64,000 bases of DNA, taken from the NCBI RefSeq assembly GCF_001427525.1, contig NZ_LMGU01000001.1, positions 2,663,760 through 2,727,759 of the forward strand. Reading direction: 5' to 3'. Below are positions 37,502-47,353 of this stretch, in pieces. Both the position numbers and the translations under genes were made by a program. The notes under the pieces are model-generated. The model saw only the letters and a list, made by a program, of their open reading frames with translations, made no database searches and was not told the origin of the DNA. This stretch comes from Microbacterium sp. Root61. Its GTDB lineage: Bacteria > Actinomycetota > Actinomycetes > Actinomycetales > Microbacteriaceae. Position 1 is the first letter of the stretch. Each line of letters begins with the position of its first letter.

Positions 37502-37545
37502 TCGAGATCTCGCAGACCCGCGGCTGCGTCGAGGGTTCCGCATGA
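37498..37545 (+). CDS. 15-codon mini-ORF linking cmtR and the cation exporter
   Basis: An ATG at 37498 overlaps the cmtR stop (ATGA), and the frame MIEISQTRGCVEGSA ends at TGA 37543-37545, overlapping the exporter ATG at 37542 (again ATGA). The start contexts GCATGATCGAG at 37496 and 37540 are identical, so this may be a decayed earlier start of the exporter. It could also be a coupling peptide. Translation is unproven. Confidence 0.3.
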   Translation: MIEISQTRGCVEGSA

Positions 37546-38198
37546 TCGAGGTCGTCGAGCTGCGTCGACGCGCCGCGCTGCAGCGCCGCATCCGATTGAT
37601 CGTCTCCGTCACGATCGCCTACAACATCGTCGAGGCGATCGTTGCGATCACCGCCGGCACGGTGGCTTCGTCGGGTGCGCTCTTCGCGTTCGGCCTCGAT
37701 TCGGCCATCGAGGTGCTCTCGGCCGCGGCCGTCGCGTGGCAGTTCACGCGCCGCGACCCGGAGCGGTGGGAGAAGCCCACCCTGCGGGTGATCGCGGTGG
37801 CCTTCTTCGCGCTGGCCGTGTTCGTCACCGTCACCTCGCTGCTAGCCCTGATCACCCGTGTCGAGGTGGAGCATTCGCCCGTCGGGATCCTGATCACCGC
37901 GCTCAGCGTCGTGATCATGCCCTTCCTGTCGCTCGCCGAACGCCGGGCAGGACGCGAACTCGGCTCGGCGACCGCCGTGGCCGACTCGAAGCAGACGCTC
38001 ATCTGCACGTATCTGTCGGCCGCGGTCCTTGTCGGCTTGGTGCTCAACAGTCTGCTCGGGTGGTGGTGGGTCGATCCGATCGCGGGTCTGGTCATCGCCG
38101 CGTTCGCAGTCCGCGAGGGCATCGAGGCGTGGCGAGGGGATGCCTGCGCGACCTCGGTCGGAATGCTCCTCGAGGAGGACGGACTCCACGACGACTGA
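37542..38198 (+). CDS. Cation transporter related to the CDF family (metal efflux)
   Basis: The 218-residue membrane protein has about six hydrophobic segments. It carries GLDSAIEVLSAAAVAWQF in place of the usual CDF metal site helix, and ADSKQTLICTYLSAAVLVGL with DPIAGLVIAAFAVREG in the later helices. It lacks the cytoplasmic C-terminal domain of classical CDF proteins, as is normal for this short actinobacterial subgroup found beside CmtR-type sensors. It probably exports cadmium, lead or zinc. The start at 37542 overlaps the mini-ORF stop, so translation is coupled to cmtR. Confidence 0.85.
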   Translation: MIEVVELRRRAALQRRIRLIVSVTIAYNIVEAIVAITAGTVASSGALFAFGLDSAIEVLSAAAVAWQFTRRDPERWEKPTLRVIAVAFFALAVFVTVTSLLALITRVEVEHSPVGILITALSVVIMPFLSLAERRAGRELGSATAVADSKQTLICTYLSAAVLVGLVLNSLLGWWWVDPIAGLVIAAFAVREGIEAWRGDACATSVGMLLEEDGLHDD

Positions 38199-38282
38199 CG
38201 TGTCGCGGTCGTATCGAGCGCATGTCCTCCACCAGGAGCATTCCGTCATCCGGCGTGGTCACGACTGCACGAGCTCAGTGCG

Positions 38283-38837
38283 TCAGGCGCCGCCCTGCGA
38301 TGTCACCCGTGCCACGGCCACCTGCCCGGGTCCGCGAACGACCGCCTTCTCACCCGGTGCGAGCACCACGCAGTCGCCCTCATCGAGAGTCTGCCCCTCA
38401 CAGCGCAGCGTCGCGGAGAGGGAGACGAGCAGCACCGTCTCGTGGGCGTCGGCGTGCACATCCAGACGCGCGTCGACGGCGGTGGCGGCGAGTTCGCCTG
38501 ACCCCCACGCGCGATCCACCATGACATTCAGGTCGGCGGTGACGGACACGACGTCCTGCGCCGCGACCGCATCATCGCCGGAGAAGGCCAGCACCTCGTG
38601 CCGCGCCAGCCGCTCGGTCTCACCGTTGACCACCAGAGTGACTTCGCCCGTCAGCGGCATCAGCAGGCGTTGATAGCCGGGGAAGGACGAGAAGGCGCTG
38701 GACCGGTCGATGACCGCGATGCTGACTCTCCAGTAGGGCGAGTCGGCGTCGGCGGGATGCCGCAGGACCTCGGTCGTGGTTCCTTGTCCGTTGCGCCAGG
38801 GGACGACGAGTCGATCGACTGCTCGCATCACGCGCAT
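38283..38837 (-). CDS. HutD/Ves family cupin protein
   Basis: The 184-residue protein of the HutD (Ves) family has VPWRNGQGTTTEVLRHP at the N-terminus, SIAVIDRSSAFSSFPGYQR, and a double-stranded beta-helix core. HutD proteins are linked to histidine utilisation in proteobacteria, possibly as metabolite-binding governors, but no hut genes lie here. The ATG follows GGGAG. It is convergent with the cation exporter and has the aldo/keto reductase upstream on the same strand, 137 bp away. Confidence 0.85.
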   Translation of the reverse strand: MRVMRAVDRLVVPWRNGQGTTTEVLRHPADADSPYWRVSIAVIDRSSAFSSFPGYQRLLMPLTGEVTLVVNGETERLARHEVLAFSGDDAVAAQDVVSVTADLNVMVDRAWGSGELAATAVDARLDVHADAHETVLLVSLSATLRCEGQTLDEGDCVVLAPGEKAVVRGPGQVAVARVTSQGGA

Positions 38838-38930
38838 GCGGATCTCCCTTCACCGACAGTCTCAAAAGAGAACTCGATCGGGGTTCCTCATCCTATTCAC
38901 CCCGTCGATGCAGCGCTTCGTCGCGTGTGG

Positions 38931-38974
38931 CGCCCCGCCGGTCGCACCGCGAGAACGGGCGCGAGTGCGGGGCG
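38931..38974 (-). terminator. Inverted repeat after the aldo/keto reductase
   Basis: CGCCCCGC (38931-38938) and GCGGGGCG (38967-38974) are exact complements directly after the aldo/keto reductase stop on the minus strand, with a long 28-base loop. It may act as a terminator or stabilising hairpin. Confidence 0.35.
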
Positions 38975-40036
<1,062 letters not shown>

Positions 40037-40213
40037 TCAGGGCCTGTCTGGACCCCGATGAAAGGCGACGTAGGCCCATTCCGTGCGAATCCCCGCGCGC
40101 TGAAGCTGGATGCAACGCTCTGCGATCGCCGTGGGGGGCGCGCGCGAAAGCGCGACGCAGAGGCGTGGACCCGGCATCCGTCGAGTCCCCATCGACCGAG
40201 GTGATTCTCCGAC

Positions 40214-42100
40214 ATGAAGAAGACCACCGCCGCGCTCGCGGCCGCATCGCTCGCAGTCTCGCTGCTTCTGAGCACCGTCATGCCTGCTTCCGCCGGGGAG
40301 GTCGCACCCGACACTCCCGTGACCGACGCTACGGCGAGCACGGCGCAGCCGTCCCAGAGCGAGTCTGCCGAAGCCGAGACGCCCGACCCCTCCGAGACCG
40401 GGGAGGTCGAGGAGATCGCGGCGGCCGAGCCTGAACCCGCGGCATCCGAGGCCGCGACGGAAGAACCTGCGCAGGCCGTGGATGACACCCGATCGGCGGA
40501 TGCGCTCGACGCCGCGGATGACCTCGAAGTGGCGGAGGCGAATGTGGCGCTGTGGGCCGACGTCGACCTCTCCCGCGTGACGCTCTCCAGCGGCCATCTG
40601 GTCGCCGCGCCCGCCGGGAATCCTTCGGCGGTGAGGCCCACGGCCGGCGGCTCCGAGCGCGGCCTGTTCTACGTCAACGGGGAGTACTCCCTCTTCGGCA
40701 CCCCGGTCGACGCCACGGCGGCGTACGAGATCGAGATGCTCGGCAAGAAGTCGGGCCACTGGGTCGAGATGCGTCTGTACGTCACAAGCGGAGGCTCCTT
40801 CGCATCCTGTTCGATCTTCGACGGCGACCCGAGCGCGGGGGGAACGCCTTCCACGTTCAAGGGCTTCAACTGCTCCGCGAAGAAGACACAGGGAGACCCC
40901 AACGTTCGATTCACCTTCTCTCTGTCGCTGAACCGCTGGGTCGAAGCGGCCGGAATCATCAACACGACCGGACCGATCGCGTTGACCGCAGGCCACTTCG
41001 AGTCGGACCTGCCCTATCACGTCTACGGCAGCGACACGGTGGCCCAGAACGGCACGACACGATTCGAATCGGTCATGCGGGAGGGCGACGATCCGTTCAA
41101 CCACGACACCGCGCGGACGATGTTCTCCTACCGCGTCCTCGACGCGGGCGAGCAGACGACGTTCTGGATCGTAGGCTGGTCGGCCAACTACCGAGGAGGG
41201 GCGTTCGCCTGGGACGGCACGTGCTTCGTCGTCGACCGCGACCCGCAGAATTCGAAGTCGCCGGCGCTCGACAAGATGGAGCACGCGGATGTCGCGCCGT
41301 ACTCGTGCGAACGCACCAACCAGCAGTGGCCGGCCGGGAACGGCGCCTACGAAGCCACCTTCACGGTCTCCAAGCGTCAGATGACCGTCGTCACCGAGCC
41401 CTTCCAGCAGCGCGAACTCGTCGACCAGGTCTGCGGCACGACGCCGGAGAACTGCGGTGTGAACCTCGCGACCGTGACCATCGACGCGGGTAAACCCCAA
41501 GTCGCGTCCGACGCCGTCAACAACAGGTCGGGATCGGAGATGAGCATCCCCGTCACCATCTCGAAGTCGCAGACCGTGACCAATTCCGGCGGATTCAAGC
41601 TCACGAGCAAGGCCGGCTTCGACGCGATGGGGGGCAAGTTCGAGGTCTCGATGGAGTACAACTACAGCCGCTCCGTCGCGGCGACGACCTCCACTTCGAT
41701 GTCCGTGCCGCTGAAGATCCCCAACATGCACCGCGGCTACCTGGTGACGACGCCGCCGATGATTCACACCGAGGGCACCGTCATCGTGAAGAAGGGCGAT
41801 CGATACTTCGAGCTGCAGGGGGTCTCTGCTGAGTTCCCCGATGCGACACCGGGCGCGATGTGGTCATGGGATACCGTCCTGGATCCGCTGACGTCGGTCG
41901 GTCAGCCCGAAGACCCCGCCGGCGAGCCGCTGGCGCCGATCACCCCCGGTGCGTCGACAACCTCTTCCGCCGGCACCCTGGCCGCGACGGGGCAGTCTTC
42001 GGCCACTCTGGTCGGACTGGTTGGCGCCGCAGTCGTCCTGCTCGGGGGCGGCGTGCTGCTCATTGTGAGGCGCCGGCGCGGAGTCCGCGGCCAAGGCTGA
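40214..42100 (+). CDS. LAATG-anchored surface protein with a possible aerolysin-type beta-pore module
   Basis: The 628-residue product has a signal peptide (KKTTAALAAASLAVSLLLST, cleavage near ASA). An acidic Ala/Glu/Thr/Pro linker (about 30-105) and a beta-rich region with four to six cysteines (about 110-430) follow. A segment (about 434-557) of alternating Ser/Thr and hydrophobic residues comes next (MSIPVTISKSQTVTNSGGFK; KFEVSMEYNYSRSVAATTST), followed by VPLKIPNMHRGYLVTTPP. That pattern resembles the pore-forming strand region of ETX/MTX2 and aerolysin-like proteins. The end carries LAATG (589-593), a membrane helix and RRRR. The ATG follows GAGGTGA. The pore-module idea is my inference; a plain adhesin or surface-layer role is possible. 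Confidence 0.8.
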   Translation: MKKTTAALAAASLAVSLLLSTVMPASAGEVAPDTPVTDATASTAQPSQSESAEAETPDPSETGEVEEIAAAEPEPAASEAATEEPAQAVDDTRSADALDAADDLEVAEANVALWADVDLSRVTLSSGHLVAAPAGNPSAVRPTAGGSERGLFYVNGEYSLFGTPVDATAAYEIEMLGKKSGHWVEMRLYVTSGGSFASCSIFDGDPSAGGTPSTFKGFNCSAKKTQGDPNVRFTFSLSLNRWVEAAGIINTTGPIALTAGHFESDLPYHVYGSDTVAQNGTTRFESVMREGDDPFNHDTARTMFSYRVLDAGEQTTFWIVGWSANYRGGAFAWDGTCFVVDRDPQNSKSPALDKMEHADVAPYSCERTNQQWPAGNGAYEATFTVSKRQMTVVTEPFQQRELVDQVCGTTPENCGVNLATVTIDAGKPQVASDAVNNRSGSEMSIPVTISKSQTVTNSGGFKLTSKAGFDAMGGKFEVSMEYNYSRSVAATTSTSMSVPLKIPNMHRGYLVTTPPMIHTEGTVIVKKGDRYFELQGVSAEFPDATPGAMWSWDTVLDPLTSVGQPEDPAGEPLAPITPGASTTSSAGTLAATGQSSATLVGLVGAAVVLLGGGVLLIVRRRRGVRGQG

Positions 42101-42119
42101 CGACGAGCGAACCCAGACG

Positions 42120-42156
42120 CACCGCCACGACCGGATCAAGGCCGGTCGTGGCGGTG
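42120..42156 (+). terminator. Terminator after the surface-protein gene
   Basis: A 15-base perfect stem (42120-42134 with 42142-42156; ACCGCCACGACCGG and complement) surrounds a seven-base loop. It lies 20 bp after the stop and is followed by a pyrimidine-rich TCCTTCTT. It lies between convergent genes and may serve both. Confidence 0.8.
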
Positions 42157-42204
42157 GGCTCGTCCTTCTTCCTGGACGGCGAGAAGCTCCACCCCGCTCC
42201 CGGC

Positions 42205-43176
42205 CTACCGGTGCAGCGCGGGCTCCTCGCGCCGCGCTCGCCGTGCCTCGCCGGGGGTCATGCCGTGGTGGCGCTTGAAGGCGCGGCTGAACGCGGCTTC
42301 GGAGGCGTAGCCGGCGCGGGCGGAGACGGTGGCGATCGGCGTCGCCGAGCGCTGCAGTTCAGCGTGGGCCTGCAGAAGCCGCCAGGTCGTCAGGTAGCCC
42401 ATCGGCGGCGTGCCGACGAGTGCGGTGAAGCGCTCGGCGAACGCGGAGCGGGAGAGGTTCGCCGTCGCCGCCAACTCGGCGATCGACCAGGGGTGCGCGG
42501 CATCCGTGTGCATCCGAGCGAGCGCCCGCCCCACGTGACGGTCCTCGAGTGCGGCGAGCCATCCGTCGGTCGCGCGGGGGGTGTGGGTGAGCCACCAGCG
42601 GATCACCTGGACGACGAGGGCATCGGCCAGGAGCGTCATCATGGTCTCGCCCGCGATGCGGGGCGTGGTCGCCTCTCGGGCGAGCAGGCGCAGCACTGTC
42701 GCGAAAGTGCCGGCATCGTCGTCGTCCCACCCATCGACGACGATGACGTCGGGCAGCTCGGCGACGAGGCGCTGGGTGAGCACGTCGTCGGCGCGCAGTG
42801 CGGCGTAGGCGATGCGCGTCACGGGCCCAGCGGCCCCAAACCGCATGCGCTCGTAGCGCTCACTCACCTGGTCGGCGGGGATGTCGAACAGCGGGATGAC
42901 CGGCACGCCGTCCGCGCTGCGCATCCCGTGCACATGGCCGCGGGTGAGCAGTGCCGCGCTGCCCGCGCCGAGGACGTGCCGTGCGCCGTCGACTTCGAGG
43001 ACCGCCTCACCGGAGAGGACCACAGGGAGTGTGAGGTAGCCGGGAAGGGATGGCAGTTCGACGCCCCATGGAGCGGCGCCGTCCGCGCGGCAGTACAGCG
43101 CACCCGTGAGGCGCAGCATGTGGAGGGCATCGCCGAGCCCGTCCGGTTCGCCGACGACACCGCGTGGATTGACCAT
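42205..43176 (-). CDS. AraC-family transcriptional regulator with cupin sensor domain
   Basis: The 323-residue product has an N-terminal AraC-binding/cupin_6 domain (YLTLPVVLSGEAVLEVDGAR; LTRGHVHGMRS). A C-terminal double helix-turn-helix follows (WSIAELAATANLSRSAFAER; PIATVSARAGYASEAAFSRA; FKRHHGMTPGEARR). It is divergent from an NmrA-type NAD(P)-binding gene. In such pairs the regulator usually activates the neighbour in response to a small molecule. The ATG at 43176 has a poor ribosome site. Confidence 0.92.
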   Translation of the reverse strand: MVNPRGVVGEPDGLGDALHMLRLTGALYCRADGAAPWGVELPSLPGYLTLPVVLSGEAVLEVDGARHVLGAGSAALLTRGHVHGMRSADGVPVIPLFDIPADQVSERYERMRFGAAGPVTRIAYAALRADDVLTQRLVAELPDVIVVDGWDDDDAGTFATVLRLLAREATTPRIAGETMMTLLADALVVQVIRWWLTHTPRATDGWLAALEDRHVGRALARMHTDAAHPWSIAELAATANLSRSAFAERFTALVGTPPMGYLTTWRLLQAHAELQRSATPIATVSARAGYASEAAFSRAFKRHHGMTPGEARRARREEPALHR

Positions 43177-43265
43177 GCGTCCACGATCGCATGTCGAGAT
43201 GCCGTCCGTCGCCGTTCCTGGACGATCTGCATAGAGAAGTGGCCGAACGCTCATTGTGCCGCTGG

Positions 43266-43275
43266 GTGTCGACAC
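43266..43275. promoter_or_regulatory. Palindrome in the divergent AraC/NmrA promoter region
   Basis: GTGTCGACAC is a perfect 10-base palindrome about 50 bases before the NmrA-type gene. It may be an operator for a dimeric regulator; AraC proteins usually prefer direct repeats, so the link to the AraC gene is weak. Confidence 0.25.
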
Positions 43276-43326
43276 TGAGAGTGGAGGCGCCGACGAGGAC
43301 CGACCTCGCGGTGGAAGGACAGGATC

Positions 43327-44124
43327 ATGGACATCGGAACGATCGGCGTCATCGGCGCGACGGGCAAGACCGGACGACGCGTGGCCGAGCGCCTCGAACG
43401 AGCGGGACACGACGTGCGCCGTCTGGCGCGCGGGACCGGCTTCGACTGGACGCAGCCCGAAGAGTGGTCGGATGCGCTGGCCGGTGTGCGTCGGCTCTAC
43501 GTCGCCTATGTTCCGGACCTCGCGGCGCCGGGTGCGGATGCGGCGATCGCGGCCCTGCTCGAGGGCGCGGACGCGGCCGGCGTGGAGCGGGTCGTGCTGC
43601 TCTCCGGCCGTGGCGAGGACGGCGCCCGGCGGGCGGAGGACATCGCGCTGGGCTCAGGTATCCCGGCGACGATCGTGCGCGCGTCCTGGTTCAGCCAGAA
43701 CTTCACGGAGGGCATGCTCGCACCGGTCGACGGCGTCATCGCTCTCCCCGCCGGGGATCGCCGGGAGCCCTTCATCGACGTCGACGACATCGCGGAGGTC
43801 GCGGTCGCGGCGCTGACCGAGGACGGGCACGCGGGCCGGGTGTACGAGGTGACCGGGCCCGAGCTGCTCGGGTTCGCGGATGCCGCCGCCCTCGTCGCGG
43901 AGGTGACCGGCGAGTCCGTGGTCTACGTAGCGCTGGACTATGCCACGTTCCGTGCGGCGGTCGCCGAGGAGGCCGGAGCAGAGACGGCAGAGATGCTGAC
44001 GGAACTCTGCCGTGAAGTGTTCGACGGGCGTAATGAGAGCCTCACCGACGGCGTGCAGCAGGCACTGGGGCGCGCGCCGCGCTCGCTGCGTGATGTGCTC
44101 GCACGCGCAGTGGTGACCGCGTGA
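43327..44124 (+). CDS. NmrA-type NAD(P)-binding protein
   Basis: The 265-residue Rossmann-fold protein starts IGVIGATGKTGRRVAERLER, the GxxGxxG dinucleotide motif. It has ERVVLLSGRGEDGARRAEDI and PATIVRASWFSQNFTEG, as in NmrA/QOR2-like atypical SDR proteins. These act as NAD(P)H sensors or quinone/ketone reductases. The ATG follows GGAAGGACAGG. It is divergently paired with an AraC regulator and overlaps the next gene (GTGA), forming a two-gene unit. Confidence 0.88.
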   Translation: MDIGTIGVIGATGKTGRRVAERLERAGHDVRRLARGTGFDWTQPEEWSDALAGVRRLYVAYVPDLAAPGADAAIAALLEGADAAGVERVVLLSGRGEDGARRAEDIALGSGIPATIVRASWFSQNFTEGMLAPVDGVIALPAGDRREPFIDVDDIAEVAVAALTEDGHAGRVYEVTGPELLGFADAAALVAEVTGESVVYVALDYATFRAAVAEEAGAETAEMLTELCREVFDGRNESLTDGVQQALGRAPRSLRDVLARAVVTA

Positions 44125-44531
44125 TCGGCCGCGTCGTCGAACAGGTCGTGCTCGTCGCGGCGGGGCTGGTGCTCGCCGTCGTCGGAGCGGGGTCGGCGTT
44201 CGCCCCCGCAGCCTTCTATGCGCCCTACGGCATAGATGCCACCGACCCGGCCTTGCTGAGCGAGCTGCGGGCGACCGGGGTGGCGCTTCTCCTGCTCGGG
44301 ATCGGCGTGGTCGCGGGAGCGTTCGTGCGCAGGCTCACCTTCGCGGCCGCCGTGGTCGCTGCGCTCGTGCTGCTCGGCTACGCCATCGGCCGGTCGCTGT
44401 CATGGGCGGTCGACGGAACACCGCCCGCTTCCGTGCTCGCGGCCGGCGCCGTCGAGTTCGTGCTGGGGATAGCGGCAGTATGGGTGGCAGTGCGCACGCG
44501 GACTGCTCTCCGGGCGGAGCCGGCGAACTAG
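44121..44531 (+). CDS. DUF4345-like small membrane protein
   Basis: The 136-residue product has four hydrophobic helices (VVEQVVLVAAGLVLAVVGAG; TGVALLLLGIGVVAGAFV; FAAAVVAALVLLGYAIG; GAVEFVLGIAAVWVAV). An FAPAAFYAPYGID loop between the first two is typical of DUF4345-type proteins. No function is known. The GTG overlaps the NmrA-type stop, so the two are co-translated and probably regulated by the AraC protein. Confidence 0.75.
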   Translation: MIGRVVEQVVLVAAGLVLAVVGAGSAFAPAAFYAPYGIDATDPALLSELRATGVALLLLGIGVVAGAFVRRLTFAAAVVAALVLLGYAIGRSLSWAVDGTPPASVLAAGAVEFVLGIAAVWVAVRTRTALRAEPAN

Positions 44532-44559
44532 GCTCGACTGGCTCGACGGGAGGAATCAG

Positions 44560-45486
44560 ATGCGTGCAGTGATACTCGGCGGGACGGGTGCCATCGGCGG
44601 AGCCACCGCGATGCGGCTGCGGTCTGCGGGTTGGGATGTCGACGTGACGGGCCGGGACGTGGCGTCCGTGCCCGCCGAGCTCATCGCGGCCGGCGTGCGG
44701 TTCCACACGATCGAGCGCGCCGACGTCTTGGGCATCGGTGGACTCGCGGGGACTGGAGTCGACCTGCTCGTCGACGCGGTGTCCTACTGCGGATCCGATG
44801 TTCGCAGGCTCTTGCCGGTGATGGCGGATGCCGCGTCCTGCGTTGTGATCTCCAGTCGCGCTGTCTATGTCGATGACGAGGGGCGCCACATCAACGGTGA
44901 GGAGCCGCCCAGGTTCGCAGTGCCGCTACCCGAGACCAACCCCACTGTCGCGCCCGCGACCGACGTCGATCCGTTCAGCCGGGAGGGGTACGCGCCGGGC
45001 AAGGTTGCTGTCGAGCGGGCAGCGCTGGACAGCGGACTGCCGGTCACGGTCATCCGCCCGTCCAAGGTGCACGGGCGCTGGGCCCGTAACGCTCGGACAC
45101 GTCCGTTCGTCGAGCGGATGCTTGCGGGTGACCGGGTCATCCCATTGCCACACGCGGAAGCCGTCGACCATCTGACGGCGGCGGTCAACACGGCCGCGCT
45201 CATCGAGGTTGTGGCACACTCCCCGGGTCGCCGCATCCTGAACAGCGCCGATCCTGATGCGCCGCCGGCCGGGGACATCGTTCGGTCGATCGCGTCGCGG
45301 CTGGGATGGAACGGCACCCTGGAGGTCGTTCATGCCGAGGATGGCATGAATCCGTGGAGTGCAGCCAATCCCATCGTGCTCGACATGACGGCCGCGGCTC
45401 AGCTCGGGTACGTCCCCCAGGGATCGGCGCTCGAGCTCCTCAGCGACGAGGTCGACTGGGTTGCCGCGGTTCTGCGGGCAACGTAG
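44560..45486 (+). CDS. NAD-dependent epimerase/reductase-type protein (atypical SDR)
   Basis: The 308-residue product opens RAVILGGTGAIGGATAMRL, a dinucleotide-binding loop. It contains the segment VVISSRAVYVDDEGRHI with Ser and Tyr, and YAPGKVAVERAAL carrying the lysine of the extended-SDR active site. Relatives modify sugar nucleotides or reduce isoflavone-like compounds. No sugar-nucleotide gene adjoins it. It ends six bases from the convergent murQ stop. Confidence 0.83.
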   Translation: MRAVILGGTGAIGGATAMRLRSAGWDVDVTGRDVASVPAELIAAGVRFHTIERADVLGIGGLAGTGVDLLVDAVSYCGSDVRRLLPVMADAASCVVISSRAVYVDDEGRHINGEEPPRFAVPLPETNPTVAPATDVDPFSREGYAPGKVAVERAALDSGLPVTVIRPSKVHGRWARNARTRPFVERMLAGDRVIPLPHAEAVDHLTAAVNTAALIEVVAHSPGRRILNSADPDAPPAGDIVRSIASRLGWNGTLEVVHAEDGMNPWSAANPIVLDMTAAAQLGYVPQGSALELLSDEVDWVAAVLRAT

Positions 45487-45492
45487 GCCCGA

Positions 45493-46437
45493 CTACGCCG
45501 CGGAGGCGCGTTCCACGGCGACGCGCAGCAGCCCGTCGGCCTCGTCGAGGAGTCGACCGGCGGTGTCGGGTGCGATCCCGGTCAGCAAGGCGAGGATCGC
45601 CTCCTTCACGCGTCCGTCGGCGGCATCCAGGGCCGCTTCGGCCTGCTCGGCTCCGACGCCGCTCACCGTCATGACCGTGCGGATGGAGCGGGCACGGAGC
45701 TTCTCGTTTGTGGCGAGCAGGTCGACCATGATTCCGCGGTAGGTCTTGCCGAGCCGCACCATCGCAAGGGTGCTGAGCATGTTCAGCACGAGCTTCTGAG
45801 CGGTACCGGACTTCAGCCGCGTCGACCCCGCGACGAACTCCGGACCGACCACCACCTCGATGGGGATATCGGCGATACGACCGATCACCGAGTCGGCGTT
45901 CTGCGCCACAGCGATCGTCAGGGCATCGATCTCACGCGCGTAGCGGAGTCCGCCGACGACGTAGGGGGTGCGTCCCGAGGCGGAGATCCCCACCACGACA
46001 TCCCGGTCGGTCAGGCCGAGCTCGGCCAGTTCGACGGCCGCGGCACGATCGTCGTCCTCCGCGTTCTCGACGGCGGTCATCAGTGCGGTCGGCCCACCGG
46101 CGATCAGCCCGCGCACCATCTCGGGCGGGGTGCCGAACGTCGGCGGGCACTCGGAGGCATCGAGCACGCCCATGCGCCCGGCCGTCCCTGCGCCGAGATA
46201 GATGAGTCTTCCACCGCGCCGGAACCGCTCGACGATGCCGTCGACGGCTTGGGCGATCTGAGGTGCGTGGTGGGCGACGACGAGAGGCACGCTCTGGTCG
46301 CCGAGGTTCATGAGCCGGACGAGCTCGAGCGTTTCCAGCGTGTCGAGATCGATCGAGTCGCGGGCGGCCTCGGTCGTCATGGCGGCGAGCTCATCGATGA
46401 GTTCGCTCATCCGGTTCGCGGGCGAAGTGTCAGGCAC
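45493..46437 (-). CDS. murQ: N-acetylmuramic acid 6-phosphate etherase MurQ
   Basis: The 314-residue SIS-domain lyase cleaves the D-lactyl ether of MurNAc-6-phosphate, giving GlcNAc-6-phosphate and D-lactate. The diagnostic block LIYLGAGTAGRMGVLDASEC, followed by CPPTFGTPPEMV, is present, as are VVVGISASGRTPYVVGGLRYA and GSTRLKSGTAQKLVLNMLST. The GTG at 46437 overlaps the kinase gene by eight bases. MurQ is close to proof that the surrounding cluster handles cell-wall amino sugars. Confidence 0.95.
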   Translation of the reverse strand: MPDTSPANRMSELIDELAAMTTEAARDSIDLDTLETLELVRLMNLGDQSVPLVVAHHAPQIAQAVDGIVERFRRGGRLIYLGAGTAGRMGVLDASECPPTFGTPPEMVRGLIAGGPTALMTAVENAEDDDRAAAVELAELGLTDRDVVVGISASGRTPYVVGGLRYAREIDALTIAVAQNADSVIGRIADIPIEVVVGPEFVAGSTRLKSGTAQKLVLNMLSTLAMVRLGKTYRGIMVDLLATNEKLRARSIRTVMTVSGVGAEQAEAALDAADGRVKEAILALLTGIAPDTAGRLLDEADGLLRVAVERASAA

Positions 46438-47329
46438 GGTGGATGAGCCCCTTCAGAGGTAGGTCGTCGCGGGTCGCGATGATGCGCGCACCGTCCAGAG
46501 CGGTGCCGGCGGGGGCACGGGTGATCAGGTCGCGGGCTGAAAGGGCGGTGGTGAGCTTCGCCATGAACCAGTCCGACCCGGTCAACCCGCCCAGGACGCC
46601 GACGATCCGCTGGCCGGTGGCCAGTGCAGCAGCCTGCGCAGTGGCGGCGAGCTCGGTGGTCGCAGCATCGACGATTGCGAGCGCGGCGGCATCGCCGTCC
46701 GCAGCGGCGGCGAGGACGGCGGGGGCGTACCGCGCCAGCCTGGCGGCATCCTCACCACCGGTCGGCGCGGCGCCGACGCCTGACACGGCGATGAGGTCGA
46801 CGAGGCGGGTGGGAGCGGCGGCTCCGGCGACCGCCATCGCGGCCGCCCGGATGCCGGCGCGGCCGATCCAGGCACCGGAGCCGACGTCGCCCGCGAGGAG
46901 GCCGAGGCCGTCGTGGCGTGCGTGTCTGCCGTCGGCCGCGACACCGAGCGATACGGCACCCGTACCCACCACGAGGCAGACGCCGGGGGTGCCATCGAAG
47001 GCGCCCGCGTGCGCCGTGACGATGTCGGAGGCGACCGCGACGGGTACGGCATAGGTCGCGGCGAGCAGGCGCGCGAGTTCCTCAGCGCCAGCGGGAGAGG
47101 TCAGTGCGCCGGCGGCTCCGATACCGAACGACGTCGGCCCTAGGTGCGGCGCGACATCGTCGAGCAGGGTCCGCAGGACTTCGGCCGTGCGTGCCGGGGC
47201 GCCGGATACGGCCAGGCCGGGGAGGCCTTCGCGCGTCGCGGCGGCGATCTCACCGGATGGTCCGCTGACCACGATGCGGCAGCGGGTCTTGCCGAGGTCG
47301 ACGCAGGCGACGACGTCTTCAGTGCTCAC
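46430..47329 (-). CDS. BadF/BadG-type sugar kinase, probable MurNAc/GlcNAc kinase
   Basis: The 299-residue ASKHA-fold kinase of the BadF/BadG/BcrA/BcrD family has phosphate-1 segment VVACVDLGKTRCRIVV, phosphate-2 type CLVVGTGAVSLGVAADG, GDVGSGAWIGRAGIRAA, and VGVLGGLTGSDWFM near the adenosine site. Family members phosphorylate N-acetylglucosamine and, in the clostridial MurK, N-acetylmuramic acid. Overlap with murQ suggests it supplies MurNAc-6-phosphate. I chose the GTG at 47329 because AGGAGAACC lies directly before it. The promoter faces the RpiR regulator across a palindrome. Confidence 0.88.
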   Translation of the reverse strand: MSTEDVVACVDLGKTRCRIVVSGPSGEIAAATREGLPGLAVSGAPARTAEVLRTLLDDVAPHLGPTSFGIGAAGALTSPAGAEELARLLAATYAVPVAVASDIVTAHAGAFDGTPGVCLVVGTGAVSLGVAADGRHARHDGLGLLAGDVGSGAWIGRAGIRAAAMAVAGAAAPTRLVDLIAVSGVGAAPTGGEDAARLARYAPAVLAAAADGDAAALAIVDAATTELAATAQAAALATGQRIVGVLGGLTGSDWFMAKLTTALSARDLITRAPAGTALDGARIIATRDDLPLKGLIHRA

Positions 47330-47353
47330 GGTTCTCCTCACAGTGCAGGCTGG

